A stretch of 64,000 nt of DNA from Methylobacterium persicinum. Lineage in GTDB: Bacteria; Pseudomonadota; Alphaproteobacteria; Rhizobiales; Beijerinckiaceae. The stretch covers positions 1-64,000 of the forward strand of contig NZ_BPQX01000045.1 of assembly GCF_022179525.1 (NCBI RefSeq). The letters are read 5' to 3'. Below are positions 55,131-64,000 of this stretch, piece by piece (position 1 is the first letter of the stretch; the number at the start of each line of letters is the position of its first letter). A model generated the notes under the pieces. The model was not told where the DNA came from, made no database searches, and worked only from the letters and a program-made list of their open reading frames with translations. The position numbers and the translations under genes are program-made.

Positions 55131-58100
55131 CTACCGGTCGATGCCGACCTTGCCGAGGGCAGCCTCGACCGCCGCCTCGTCGAGGATCCGGATGACCGGG
55201 CTCGAGGTCCAGACGAGCATCGGAACGATCCGTTTGTCCGGATAGATCCGAGCCAGCAGGCGCGCATACAGGGCGATCTGGCTGGACTCGGCCTCCGGCA
55301 AGGGTGCTCCGTCGTCAGGCGGGCGCCCGGTCTTGAAGTCCGCGAGGGTGACGGTTCCTTCCGCGACGGCGAGGCGATCCACGCGGCCCGTCACGGGGCG
55401 CTCCGTGCCGCCGACGCTCACCCGGCCGGAGAGGTTTACCTCGGCCAGGGCCCCCTCGGCGAAGAGCGGTGCCAGGGCCGGATGGTCCAGCAGGCGCATC
55501 ACCGCGCCGAGGATGCCGCGGAGGGCCGGTTCCCCGAGGCCCGGAGCACGCGACACCAGATAGGCGAGGCCAGCCTTTTGGCGGGATGACCGCTCCAGGC
55601 GCGGAAGATGCTGCAACAGGGCATGAACAAGCAGCCCACGGCGGCGTGCCGTGGGGTCGGCGAGGCGGGGCGGGGGCAGCCGAGTGCCATCGGCGGCATC
55701 GAGCATCCCTGACGGGTGCAGGGGCGCGACCGCCGCGACCTCGGGCGCGACGGGCGAGCGGAGCCATGTCGGCGCGTCGGGCGGTCCTTCAGCCGGGGGC
55801 CGGGCGGGCGCCTCACGGCCGGAGACGAGGCCGTCGCGCCAGAGAACCGCGGGACCGTAGGGCATCTCGACGCTCTCGCCTTCGCCCAGGGCGGTCTCCA
55901 GGCCCAGGCGGATCATCCGGCACCATGCGGCCTCGGTCTCCCGGATCTTGCCCCGGAAGGGCGCGACGACGAGCCGGTCGGCGGCCCGGGTCATGGCGAC
56001 GTAGAGCAGGCGGTTGTGCTCCTGCCGGGACCGTGCCCCAAGTGCGGCGCGGACTTGCCCCGTCGCCGCGCAATCCTGCGTCGTGCTGGTCCAGACGGGC
56101 GGGAGAGTCGCCTTCCGCCCGATCATCGGCAGCAGGGGTGGATCCTTGCCGCCAGGGGCCTCGCAGCCATCGAGGATCACGACGACCGGCGCCTCCAGGC
56201 CCTTCGACCCGTGGACGGTCATGACGCGGATCTCATCGCGGCCGGATTCGAGGTCGCGCTTCACCGTGTGCCCGGCCTCGGTCCCGAGATACCGGGCAAG
56301 GAAGCCCCCGAGGGACGGCGCATCCTCGCCACCCTCGGCATGCGCCGCGGCGGCGAGGAAGACGTCGATGGCATCGCCCGCTTCCCCGCCGAGCCGCGAC
56401 ACGAGCTTGGCGCGTCCCTCCATCGGCCCGAGCAAGCGGGCGTAGAACCCGAACGGCCCAAGGGCCCCGGCCAGCTCGATCCACGTAGCCAGAGCGTCCA
56501 ACGCCCGTACGGCGGTCGCGTCACCGGCCTCGGCATGCCGGGCGAGGGCATCCTGAAGGGTCTCCTCGTCGGGCCGTCCCGCGGCGAGGCGAACGAGATC
56601 GTCGTCGGTGAGACCGACGAGGGGGGTCTTCAGGGCCGTCGCCAGGGTGAGGTCGTCGGCCGGCAGCAAACCAGCGCGGCCCACGGAGACGAGGTCGGCC
56701 ACGGCGATATGGGCGGAGACCTCAAGCCGATCCTGCCCGGCCACCGGGACGCCGAGGCCCTTCAGGGAGCGGATCACCTCCTCGAAGGCCGGCCCGCGCT
56801 TGCGCACCAGGATCAGGATGTCGCCGGGTCGCCAGACCCTTCCGGTGGCGTCACCCTCGTGGATCCAGGTCTTCACCGCCGCCGCCACCCGGCGGGCGAC
56901 GCGCAGAGCCGGCGCGCCGGGATCCGGCAGGTCGACCGGCGCGGTCCAGGCGCTGACCTCGTCGGCCGGTTCCGGCTCGGCAATGTCCCAGACTTCCACG
57001 GCTCCGGCAGCCCGCGGACGGGCGCTCGCATGGACCGTCCGGCGCACCTCGTCCTCAGAAAGGCCGTCGTTATGCGCCTCGATGGCGAAGACGGAATCGA
57101 CGGCCCTGAGCACCATCGTGGTCGAGCGGAAGGACAGGGTCAGCGGCACGTCCGCGAAGGCGATGCCGGCCGCCCGCGATTCGGTGATCCAGGTGGATCG
57201 CGTCACCGCGAACTCTCGGGGGTCGGCCCCCTGGAACCCGTAGATCGATTGCTTCGGGTCGCCCACGGCGAAGCGCGTCCGGTGCGCATCCCGGGCGCCC
57301 GCCCCCGCGGCGAACTCCTGGGTGAGCGTGCGCAGGATCGCCCATTGCTCGGGGTTGGTGTCCTGTGCCTCGTCCACGAGCACATGGTCGATGCCCCGGT
57401 CGAGCTTGTACAGGACCCATCCGGCGCCGACCCGCGAGAGCAGGTCGAGGGCGCGGCGGATCAGGTCGTCGAAATCCAGGGCCCCGAGGCGGGCCTTCTG
57501 CGCTTCGACCCTCCGGTGGATCTCGGCTGCCAGGGTGAAGAGGGCTTCGGTCCGGGCATGGGCGCGGGCGGCGCGAAGGCGGTCAAACAGCGGGACGAGG
57601 CGGTTACGTTCCGCGATCAGGGCGAGCTTCACCGGCTCGGGGATGGACTTTGTTCCAAGGCTCTTGTCGGCCTTCGGCTCGTCCTTCTGGGTGAAGAACA
57701 CCGCCTTGTAGACGTCGAGCGCATCGCTCCGGTCCGCTCGTCCGCGGGATGCCTCCCGCGCCAGGGACGCTTCCGCCAGAGCCTCCGAGAGGGTGACGTC
57801 GTTGGCTTTGCCGGTCTGCAGGGCGGCGGCGAGGGCCGCGAGATCTTCGGGGCCTTCGTCCAGGATCGCGGCCTCGATCCGCTCGATAGTCTCCCCGGCG
57901 GCGAGGCCCAATTCGCCGCGCAGCCGGTCGAAGGCACCGTCGAAGCCGTTGCCGTGGGCCAGGAGTGCGTGGGCCCGAACCGCCGCGCGCACCGCGTCGT
58001 GGAGGGCGTCCCCCGTTGCCTCGGCGGTGACGCGGGCCAGGGCGACGCCCGCGGGCGTCCCGGCGGCCAGGGTGGCGTCGGCCAGGACGTTGGCGGTCTC

Positions 58101-58619
58101 CACCGCGAACATCTCCCGCGCCTGGGTCTCGTCTAGGACCACGAAACGCGCCGGCACATTGGCTTCGAACGGGAACATGTGGAGCAGCCGCTCGCACAGG
58201 GCGTGCAGGGTCTCGATCTTGAGGCCCCCCGGCGTCTCCACAGCGCGGGCGAAGAGGCGGCGGGCCATGCGCAGGCGGTCGCGGTTCGGCCGCTCTCCGG
58301 TGAGTTCGGTCAGCTCCGCGGCGAGGGCATCGTCGTCCAGGGTCACCCACCGGCCGAGCCGCTGGAACACCCGGATCGCCATGTTCGCGGCGGCGGCCTT
58401 GGTGAAGGTGAGGCACAGGATCCGCCCGGGGGGCGAGCCGTCGAGGAGGAGCCGCACGACCCTGTCGGTGAGCACCTTGGTCTTGCCCGCCCCCGCATTG
58501 GCCGACACCCAGGCCGAGGCGCGGGGGTCGGCGGCGCGCCGCTGGTTCTCCCGGGTGAGGGGATCGACGACGATGGTGCGGGAAGTATCGGGCAGGGGCA
58601 GTCCCGGCGTGGAATCCAA
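55131..58619 (-). CDS. addA: Double-strand break repair helicase-nuclease AddA
   Basis: About 1,162 residues. Superfamily 1 UvrD/RecB-like helicase with Walker [12 protein letters not shown], Walker [13 protein letters not shown], and helicase motifs ([29 protein letters not shown]). The C-terminal RecB-type nuclease domain has RVDRLAV and ADFKTG. With AddB it processes double-strand breaks for recombination. The start is unclear: no ATG precedes the Walker A region, and TTG 58619 is the best choice without an obvious ribosome site. addB, normally directly upstream, is absent; a minC-like gene diverges instead. Confidence 0.92.
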   Translation of the reverse strand: MDSTPGLPLPDTSRTIVVDPLTRENQRRAADPRASAWVSANAGAGKTKVLTDRVVRLLLDGSPPGRILCLTFTKAAAANMAIRVFQRLGRWVTLDDDALAAELTELTGERPNRDRLRMARRLFARAVETPGGLKIETLHALCERLLHMFPFEANVPARFVVLDETQAREMFAVETANVLADATLAAGTPAGVALARVTAEATGDALHDAVRAAVRAHALLAHGNGFDGAFDRLRGELGLAAGETIERIEAAILDEGPEDLAALAAALQTGKANDVTLSEALAEASLAREASRGRADRSDALDVYKAVFFTQKDEPKADKSLGTKSIPEPVKLALIAERNRLVPLFDRLRAARAHARTEALFTLAAEIHRRVEAQKARLGALDFDDLIRRALDLLSRVGAGWVLYKLDRGIDHVLVDEAQDTNPEQWAILRTLTQEFAAGAGARDAHRTRFAVGDPKQSIYGFQGADPREFAVTRSTWITESRAAGIAFADVPLTLSFRSTTMVLRAVDSVFAIEAHNDGLSEDEVRRTVHASARPRAAGAVEVWDIAEPEPADEVSAWTAPVDLPDPGAPALRVARRVAAAVKTWIHEGDATGRVWRPGDILILVRKRGPAFEEVIRSLKGLGVPVAGQDRLEVSAHIAVADLVSVGRAGLLPADDLTLATALKTPLVGLTDDDLVRLAAGRPDEETLQDALARHAEAGDATAVRALDALATWIELAGALGPFGFYARLLGPMEGRAKLVSRLGGEAGDAIDVFLAAAAHAEGGEDAPSLGGFLARYLGTEAGHTVKRDLESGRDEIRVMTVHGSKGLEAPVVVILDGCEAPGGKDPPLLPMIGRKATLPPVWTSTTQDCAATGQVRAALGARSRQEHNRLLYVAMTRAADRLVVAPFRGKIRETEAAWCRMIRLGLETALGEGESVEMPYGPAVLWRDGLVSGREAPARPPAEGPPDAPTWLRSPVAPEVAAVAPLHPSGMLDAADGTRLPPPRLADPTARRRGLLVHALLQHLPRLERSSRQKAGLAYLVSRAPGLGEPALRGILGAVMRLLDHPALAPLFAEGALAEVNLSGRVSVGGTERPVTGRVDRLAVAEGTVTLADFKTGRPPDDGAPLPEAESSQIALYARLLARIYPDKRIVPMLVWTSSPVIRILDEAAVEAALGKVGIDR

Positions 58620-58777
58620 GATCGTCTGTCCGTTCGGTCCTCGGAGCTTTACTTGTACACGAGGCGATGCGTCCGCGCGTGGCCTCTGTGCCGCATCGGG
58701 ATTGCAGCGGCGCCCGCGCCGCCGCAAGGATGCGCGGCTTGCGTTCCGACGCCAAACGATCTCGATCCGCCGGTGAC

Positions 58778-59488
58778 ATGACGAATCCCGCCGAGGCCCG
58801 CCCGCCGATCCGCTTCCGCGGCCGCTCCTTCATGGCGACCGTGCTGGCCCCCGTGCCTCCGGTCAGCGACTGGTTCGCCGACCTCGATGCCCTGTGCCGG
58901 CGGGCGCCCGCCTTCTTCGCCGGCCGCCCGACCATCCTCGATCTCACCGGCCTTTCCCTGACCAGGGAAGACCTCGACGGCCTCCTCGCCGAGTTGACCG
59001 CCCGGAATATCCCCGTGCACGGAATCGAAGGTGCGCCGCCCGGCATGCTCGGCCCCGGCCTGCCGCCGTCGCTCTTCTGTGGTCGGCCCGCCGGGGAGGT
59101 GGCCATGCCCGACGCCCCGGCCCCAGAGGCGTCCGCCCGGACCGTGCCGTCACGCTCGCTGATCCTCGACAGCCCTGTGCGCTCGGGCCAGACGATCCTG
59201 CATCTCGAAGGCGACGTCACCGTGCTCGGCGCCGTGGCCTCGGGGTCGGAAGTGATCGCGGGGGGCTCGATCCACGTCTATGGCCCCCTCCGCGGCAGGG
59301 CGGTGGCGGGGGCGTCCGGCAATCCCGCGGCGAGGATCTGGTGCCGCCGCTTCGAGCCCGAACTTGTGGCCATCGACGGCTTGTACAAGGCCGCCGACGA
59401 CCTCGATCCCGCCTTTCGCGGCCAGCCGGTGGAAGTGCGGCTCGTGGACGATTCCCTGCGGCTGACGTCATTCGACCAGGGACGCTGA
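58778..59488 (+). CDS. MinC-family division-site inhibitor, paralogue
   Basis: 236 residues. The N-terminal FtsZ-binding-like domain starts at IRFRGRSFMATVL, and the C-terminal MinD-binding beta-helix has RSGQTILHLEGDVTVLG, AGGSIHVYGPLRGRAVAGA and CRRFEPELVAIDG. It clearly resembles the minC at 62547-63275 (same IHVYG.LRGRA block), but stands without minD. ATG 58778 begins at the family N-terminus. It is divergent from addA and convergent with the kinase gene (50-base gap). A duplicate with a second regulatory role, or a decaying copy, are possible; residues of the MinD interface look intact. Confidence 0.85.
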   Translation: MTNPAEARPPIRFRGRSFMATVLAPVPPVSDWFADLDALCRRAPAFFAGRPTILDLTGLSLTREDLDGLLAELTARNIPVHGIEGAPPGMLGPGLPPSLFCGRPAGEVAMPDAPAPEASARTVPSRSLILDSPVRSGQTILHLEGDVTVLGAVASGSEVIAGGSIHVYGPLRGRAVAGASGNPAARIWCRRFEPELVAIDGLYKAADDLDPAFRGQPVEVRLVDDSLRLTSFDQGR

Positions 59489-59538
59489 GATTGGTTGTCC
59501 GCGCCGCCGTATGAGGACGGCAGGGCGACGCTGCGGGT

Positions 59539-61278
59539 TCAGTGGCCTCGCAGGACCAGGATCGCCAGCAGCACCACCACCGTCACCCCGAGCACCAGGC
59601 ACAAGCCCCGCCAGAACAGGATCGGATCCCGCTCCATCAAGGGCACGCCCCTCGTCTCGGCCAAGGCCGGATTCGGGTGCCGCAGGTCGTGAACGAACTC
59701 CGACAGGACCTCGTAGCGTCGCTGCGGATCCGGATGGGTCGCCCGGCGCAGCGCCCCGTCGACCCAGGCCGGCAGGAGCGGCCGGGCATGGCGAGCCGAG
59801 ACGTAGCGCAAACGCCGCTGGCGTCGGGCCGTGCGGGCGCGGGCCGCGTCGCCGCCATAGGGGAGGCGGCCGGTGAGCATCTGGTAAGCCAGGACGCCGA
59901 GGGCGAAGATATCTGAAACGGGAGATGGCGGGTCGCCGAGGAAACATTCCGGCGCCGTGTATTGGATAGCCCCCTGGGGGAGGGCGTCGTCCGTTCGCCC
60001 GCCTTCCTCGACGAGACCGGCCACGCGGGTGGCGCCGAAATCGATGATCTGGACGGTCCCCGCGGTATCGATCAGCACATTCTCCGGCCGGAGATCGCCG
60101 TGGATCATCTCTCGGCGGTGGAAGGCCTGGAGGCCCCGGGCGATCTGCTCGACGAGGCGGCGCACGGTCTCCAGATCGGGCTCCCGATGGTCGGCCATCC
60201 ACTGCGCGAGGGTCCGGCCCTCGACGTAGCGCATCACCGTGTAGAGGTGACTCCGCGGGGTGATCCGCCCGTGTGCCTTCAGCACATGCGGGCTGTCGAG
60301 GCGGCGGGCGATCCATTCCTCCATCGTGAAATGGCGCAGGTAATCCCGGTCGCCCCGCAGCTCGATGCCCGGCACCTTGAGCGCGACCCGCTCGCCGCTC
60401 CCGGGATCGACGGCAAGGTAGACATGGCCCCGCGATCCGGCATGGAGCCGCCGCAGGATGTCGTAGCCGTCGAACCGAGTCGGCGGTTCGAGGAGCGGCG
60501 CGGGGGGCAGGTCGCCGACCTCGCCCACGATCTCGTCGGGTTCGCCCTCGGGGAGGCTCTCGATTCTGACGATCAGTGCTGTGAGATTGTCGCCACTGCC
60601 CGTTTCGTAGGCAGCATCCACAATCCGCCGGGCCGCCGACTGGAGATCGACACCCGCACTTGAAATGGCCTCTGCGATGTCCCGGGGGCGCAAGTGCTCG
60701 TGCACGCCGTCGGAGGTGAGGACGAAGACGTCGCCCACCTGGACCGGAACGGAGACGCAGTTGAACTCGACCTGCGGGCTCACCCCCAGGGCCCGGCCGA
60801 GATAGTTCTCGTGGTTCGAGACGACGACCCGGTGATCTTCCGTGATCTGTTCGAGGGAGCGACCGGCGAGCCGGCTGATCCGCGTGTCGCCGGCGTGGAA
60901 GACGTGGGCGGTGCGGGAGCGCAGCACCAGGGCGCTCAACGTCGTCACGCAGCCCCGGTCTGAATCGCCCGGCTCGGCCGCCCGGCGGGTCTGCGCGTAG
61001 AGCCAGGAATTGGTGGCGGCGAGGACGCGCTTGGCGGCGCTGCGCACGGTCCAGCTATCCGGCGTGGCATAGTAGTCGGACAGGAAGCTCTTGACGGCGG
61101 TTTCGCTCGCCATCGCGCCGAGCGCGCTGCTGCTGATGCCGTCCGCGACGACCGCGGCGATGCCCTTCAGGCGGAGGGCAGGCCCTTCCGGGACGAGGAC
61201 CCCGTGAAAATCCTGGTTCGCGTCCTTCCGGCCGCGCTCGCTATGCTGGCCGATGGAGACCGTTAGTGTCCGCGTCAT
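59539..61278 (-). CDS. PP2C phosphatase / Ser-Thr kinase fusion, membrane-anchored
   Basis: 579 residues. The PP2C domain (residues 1-240) has the metal-binding Asp motifs VADGISSS, SDGVHEHL and SGDNLTALIV. A protein kinase domain (about 270-530) has LHAGSRGHVYLAVD, VALKV, the catalytic loop IHGDLRPENVLI (HGD in place of HRD), DFGATR and YTAPEC. A C-terminal membrane segment (FWRGLCLVLGVTVVVLLAILVL) anchors it. ATG 61278 (MTRTLTVSIGQ) starts the phosphatase fold. It lies 58 bases downstream of a formate/nitrite-type channel gene, a pairing seen in other alphaproteobacteria, which suggests the enzyme controls the channel or nitrogen uptake. Confidence 0.92.
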   Translation of the reverse strand: MTRTLTVSIGQHSERGRKDANQDFHGVLVPEGPALRLKGIAAVVADGISSSALGAMASETAVKSFLSDYYATPDSWTVRSAAKRVLAATNSWLYAQTRRAAEPGDSDRGCVTTLSALVLRSRTAHVFHAGDTRISRLAGRSLEQITEDHRVVVSNHENYLGRALGVSPQVEFNCVSVPVQVGDVFVLTSDGVHEHLRPRDIAEAISSAGVDLQSAARRIVDAAYETGSGDNLTALIVRIESLPEGEPDEIVGEVGDLPPAPLLEPPTRFDGYDILRRLHAGSRGHVYLAVDPGSGERVALKVPGIELRGDRDYLRHFTMEEWIARRLDSPHVLKAHGRITPRSHLYTVMRYVEGRTLAQWMADHREPDLETVRRLVEQIARGLQAFHRREMIHGDLRPENVLIDTAGTVQIIDFGATRVAGLVEEGGRTDDALPQGAIQYTAPECFLGDPPSPVSDIFALGVLAYQMLTGRLPYGGDAARARTARRQRRLRYVSARHARPLLPAWVDGALRRATHPDPQRRYEVLSEFVHDLRHPNPALAETRGVPLMERDPILFWRGLCLVLGVTVVVLLAILVLRGH

Positions 61279-61336
61279 CGGCCGGCCGTGTTGCGGCGCC
61301 CCGGAGCCGGTCCGGGACGCCGTGATCGTGAACGCC

Positions 61337-62182
61337 TCAGGCGGCGAGGCGGCGGACACCCTCGGCCGAAGCCGGCATCGCACGCCGCGGCGCGGTGCGG
61401 ACATGGGTCGAGTAGAGGGTCAGGCCGGTGAAGGCGAGGCCGCCGACGAGATTGCCGAGCACGGTCGGGATCTCGTTCCAGATAAAGTAGTCCATGATCG
61501 AGAACTTGGCGCCGAGCATCAGCCCCGACGGGAACAGGAACATGTTCACCACCGAATGCTCGAATGTCATGAAGAAGAAGAGCATGATCGGCATCCACAT
61601 GGCGATCACCTTGCCGCTCACATGGGTCGAGATCATCGCGCCGACGACGCCGGTCGAGACCATCCAGTTGCAAAGCATCCCGCGCAGGAAGAGCGTCATC
61701 CAGCCGCCGAATCCGTGCGCGGCGTAGCCCAGGGTGCGCTTCTCACCGATGTTGGCGATGAACTCGGCGGTCTTATCGGGCGGGCTGGTGAAGCCGTAGG
61801 TGAAGACGCAGGCCATCATGAAGGCCACCGTGAGCGCGCCGAGGAAGTTTCCGACGAAGACGAGGCCCCAGTTGCGCAGCACGCCCCCGAGGGTCACGCC
61901 GGGGCGCTTGTCGAGGAGCGCCAGGGGGGCAAGCACGAACACGCCGGTGAGCAGGTCGAACCCCAGCAGGTAGAGCATGCAGAAGCCCACCGGGAACAGG
62001 GCCGCGCCGACGATCGGCTGACCGGTCTGTTGCGTGATGGTGACGGCGAAGACGGCGGCCAGGGCCAGGATCGCGCCGGCCATATAGGCGCGGATGATCG
62101 TGTCGCGGGTGGACATAAACACTTTCGCTTCGCCGGCATCGACCATTTTTACGGCGAATTCCGAGGGGGCCAGATAAGCCAT
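61337..62182 (-). CDS. Formate/nitrite transporter family channel
   Basis: 281-residue FNT-family pentameric anion channel with about six helices. The central histidine lies in FEHSVVNMFLFPSG, the equivalent of FocA His209, and GNFLGALTVAF is a family motif. Substrate could be formate, nitrite or hydrosulphide; a methylotroph host makes formate attractive but the genes beside it favour nitrite. ATG 62182 has the strong site AAAGGAG 6 bases upstream. It is divergent from minC across a 364-base region. Confidence 0.92.
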   Translation of the reverse strand: MAYLAPSEFAVKMVDAGEAKVFMSTRDTIIRAYMAGAILALAAVFAVTITQQTGQPIVGAALFPVGFCMLYLLGFDLLTGVFVLAPLALLDKRPGVTLGGVLRNWGLVFVGNFLGALTVAFMMACVFTYGFTSPPDKTAEFIANIGEKRTLGYAAHGFGGWMTLFLRGMLCNWMVSTGVVGAMISTHVSGKVIAMWMPIMLFFFMTFEHSVVNMFLFPSGLMLGAKFSIMDYFIWNEIPTVLGNLVGGLAFTGLTLYSTHVRTAPRRAMPASAEGVRRLAA

Positions 62183-62546
62183 CGTGTCTCCTTTGTGTTC
62201 TGTGCGATCGACAGCGCTGCGAACATCCATCGACGCTGACGGATACCCGAGCGGCAGCCCGACCGGCCGCCCCCTGCCGTGTTTGCCAGGCGCCGATCCC
62301 CCCGAAGGCAAAACCCGAGCCTCTTTGTCGGCACAGAATGCCGCAGGAACTTCCTGTCGCTCCCTTGCCACATGCGAACACGCAAAACCCGCGGAACGAA
62401 TTGGCTCTTGGCGGCACCTCACTCGGAGGCGGGTCAGGGGTGCGATCCAAGGATCCGGGCAAAATTTGCCGGGGGGATCACAAACTTAACCCTTCGGTAA
62501 CCATACCCGCCGTCAATGGTCCGGTAAGGACTGTTAACGGACGGCC
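62183..62546. other. Divergent promoter region between the FNT channel and minC
   Basis: 364 bases. The clearest element is a 13-base palindrome GGCAAAATTTGCC (62458-62470), about 80 bases before minC. The end nearest minC is AT-richer (AACTTAACCCTTCGGTAACC). I see no gene or terminator. Confidence 0.55.
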
Positions 62547-63275
62547 ATGAGCGCAGCGTCACCAGAGCCGATCATCCGAGAGCCCGCCGCTTCCGAGCCG
62601 CGGGTGACTCTCCGCCCGCTGAGCTTCCGCGGTCGCATCTTCAAGGGCTTGGCGTTGACGCCGGAGCCCCCCGTGGGAGACTGGCTCGCCGGTCTCGACC
62701 ACGCGCTCAAGCGGTCGCCGACCCTCCTCCAGGGCCGCGCCCTCATCCTCGACGTGGCCGAGCTGAAGCCGTCCCTGGACGACCTTCAGGGCCTCCTTGC
62801 CGAACTCCGCAGCCGCGATATCCGCGTCCTCGGCATCGAGGGCACGGAGGCGGCCGGGGAGGGGCTCCCGCCGATCCTCATTCAGGGGCGCCCGAGCGCC
62901 GCGGTGGAGATCCCGGCGGTGCCCGCCGAGCCCGAGCCGCTGGTCGTCACCTCGATCACCGTCGAGGGGTCGATCCGGTCCGGCCAGAGCATCGTGAACC
63001 CCACGGGGGACGTGACCGTCATGGGGCACGTCTCGTCAGGGGCCGAGGTTCTCGCCGGCGGTTCCATCCACGTTTACGGCGCCCTGCGGGGGCGCGCCAT
63101 CGCCGGCGCCGCCCGCAACCCCAGGGCGCGAATCTACTGCCGCAAGTTCGAGCCCGAGCTGCTGGGGATCGACCGCCTCGTGCGGACTGCGGAAGACATG
63201 GGATCGGCCCTGCGCGGCAAGGCCGCCCAGGTCTGGCTCGATGGCGGCACCATGAAACTGGCTAAGCTGGATTAA
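62547..63275 (+). CDS. minC: Septum site-determining protein MinC
   Basis: 242-residue inhibitor of FtsZ ring assembly. An N-terminal FtsZ-binding domain (LSFRGRIFKGLALTPEPP) joins a C-terminal dimerisation and MinD-binding beta-helix (RSGQSIVNPTGDVTVMG, AGGSIHVYGALRGRAIAGA). It lies 13 bases before minD, the true cell-division copy in this window. Confidence 0.95.
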   Translation: MSAASPEPIIREPAASEPRVTLRPLSFRGRIFKGLALTPEPPVGDWLAGLDHALKRSPTLLQGRALILDVAELKPSLDDLQGLLAELRSRDIRVLGIEGTEAAGEGLPPILIQGRPSAAVEIPAVPAEPEPLVVTSITVEGSIRSGQSIVNPTGDVTVMGHVSSGAEVLAGGSIHVYGALRGRAIAGAARNPRARIYCRKFEPELLGIDRLVRTAEDMGSALRGKAAQVWLDGGTMKLAKLD

Positions 63276-63288
63276 GGGAGAGCGACGC

Positions 63289-64000
63289 GTGGCAAAGGTT
63301 CTCGTCGTCACATCGGGCAAGGGCGGCGTCGGCAAGACGACGACCACCGCGGCCCTCGGAGCGGCCCTCGCGCAGGGCGGACAGAGCGTGTGCGTCGTCG
63401 ATTTCGACGTCGGTCTGCGTAACCTCGACCTCGTCATGGGTGCCGAGCGCCGGGTGGTCTACGACCTCATCAACGTCGTTCACGGCGACGCCAAGCTTCC
63501 GCAGGCCCTGATCAAGGACAAGCGGCTCGAAGGTCTCCACCTGCTCCCGGCCTCCCAGACCCGGGACAAGGATGCCCTCACCGACGAAGGCGTCGCCCGG
63601 GTGATGGAAGAGCTTCGCGCGAAGTTCGATTGGGTGGTCTGCGACTCCCCCGCCGGCATCGAGCGCGGCGCTCAGCTCGCCATGCACCACGCCGACGTCG
63701 CCATCGTGGTCACCAACCCCGAGGTGTCCTCGGTGCGCGACTCAGACCGGATCATCGGCCTGCTCGACTCCAAGACCGCCAAGGCCGAGCGCGGCGAGGA
63801 GATGGAGAAGCACCTGATCCTCACCCGCTACGACCCGACCCGCGCCGACCGCGGCGACATGCTGAAGACCGAGGACGTGCTCGAGATCCTCTCGATCCCG
63901 CTGCTCGCGATCATCCCCGAGAGCCAGGAAGTGCTGCGCGCTTCCAACGTCGGCTGCCCGGTGACCCTGAACAACCCCCTCTGTGCCCCGGCCCGCGCCT
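63289..64000 (+). CDS. minD: Septum site-determining ATPase MinD (cut by window end)
   Basis: 5' part only, about 237 codons. GTG 63289 has AAGGGAG 8 bases upstream. The deviant Walker A KGGVGKTTTTAALG, the switch-I-like FDVGLRNLDLVMG and the CDSPAGIE Walker B region are all present. MinD oscillates on the membrane with MinC and MinE to place the septum. The sequence runs off the window at codon 237 with the frame open; minE would be expected next. Confidence 0.97.
   Translation, partial: MAKVLVVTSGKGGVGKTTTTAALGAALAQGGQSVCVVDFDVGLRNLDLVMGAERRVVYDLINVVHGDAKLPQALIKDKRLEGLHLLPASQTRDKDALTDEGVARVMEELRAKFDWVVCDSPAGIERGAQLAMHHADVAIVVTNPEVSSVRDSDRIIGLLDSKTAKAERGEEMEKHLILTRYDPTRADRGDMLKTEDVLEILSIPLLAIIPESQEVLRASNVGCPVTLNNPLCAPARA

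Overview
The window is GC-rich chromosomal DNA from an alphaproteobacterium, most likely a methylotroph of the Methylobacterium/Methylorubrum group. Three things support this: the order tig-clpP-clpX-lon, the order rseP-bamA-lpxD-fabZ-lpxA-lpxI-lpxB, and a paralogue of formaldehyde-activating enzyme (Fae). These are judgements from protein sequence, not database results. No phage, insertion sequence, rRNA or CRISPR array is visible, and most of the window is housekeeping chromosome with accessory genes between.

Layout. 1-9.0 kb: the end of an unknown gene, then on the minus strand a roughly 2,500-residue highly reducing type I polyketide synthase translationally coupled to an alpha-oxoamine synthase. 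9.3-14.5 kb: UDP-glucose dehydrogenase, then plus-strand argB, a HAD nucleotidase, a zinc-metallopeptidase-like gene, rplS and a SAM methyltransferase. 14.5-18 kb: a dispersed-type palindromic repeat, a lytic transglycosylase and a Tat-exported multicopper-oxidase-fold protein that has lost most copper ligands. 18-24.8 kb: tRNA-Leu, tig, clpP, clpX, lon and tRNA-Val. 24.8-32.5 kb: an oligopeptide-type ABC importer with two divergently placed, paralogous binding proteins. 32.4-41.8 kb is an accessory stretch: a small secreted protein, selA, an OhrR-type regulator, then five minus-strand genes (Nramp-like transporter, Fae-like protein, MTH1187-type thiamine-binding protein, YdeP-type molybdoenzyme, pentapeptide-repeat protein with a pore-like C-terminus). 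41.9-50.9 kb: the lipid A and outer-membrane assembly cluster. 51-54.5 kb: an EmrA/EmrB-type efflux pair and a divergent TetR regulator, with two identical 21-bp palindromes between them. 54.6-64 kb: trxA, addA, a stand-alone minC paralogue, a PP2C-kinase fusion, a formate/nitrite-type channel, and minC-minD, with minD cut by the window end.

How the genes work together. The proteostasis block couples chaperoning at the ribosome (trigger factor) to ClpXP and Lon; lon has a plausible heat-shock promoter. The lpx/bam block covers outer-membrane biogenesis from site-2 protease to lipid A disaccharide. The TetR/efflux module looks like a self-regulated drug- or solvent-responsive pump.

The most unusual items are the polyketide synthase/oxoamine synthase pair (predicted to release a long-chain aminoketone), the copper-less oxidase, the five-gene Fae-like/Nramp-like/YdeP/pentapeptide array with key-residue changes in several members, and two minC paralogues about 4 kb apart.
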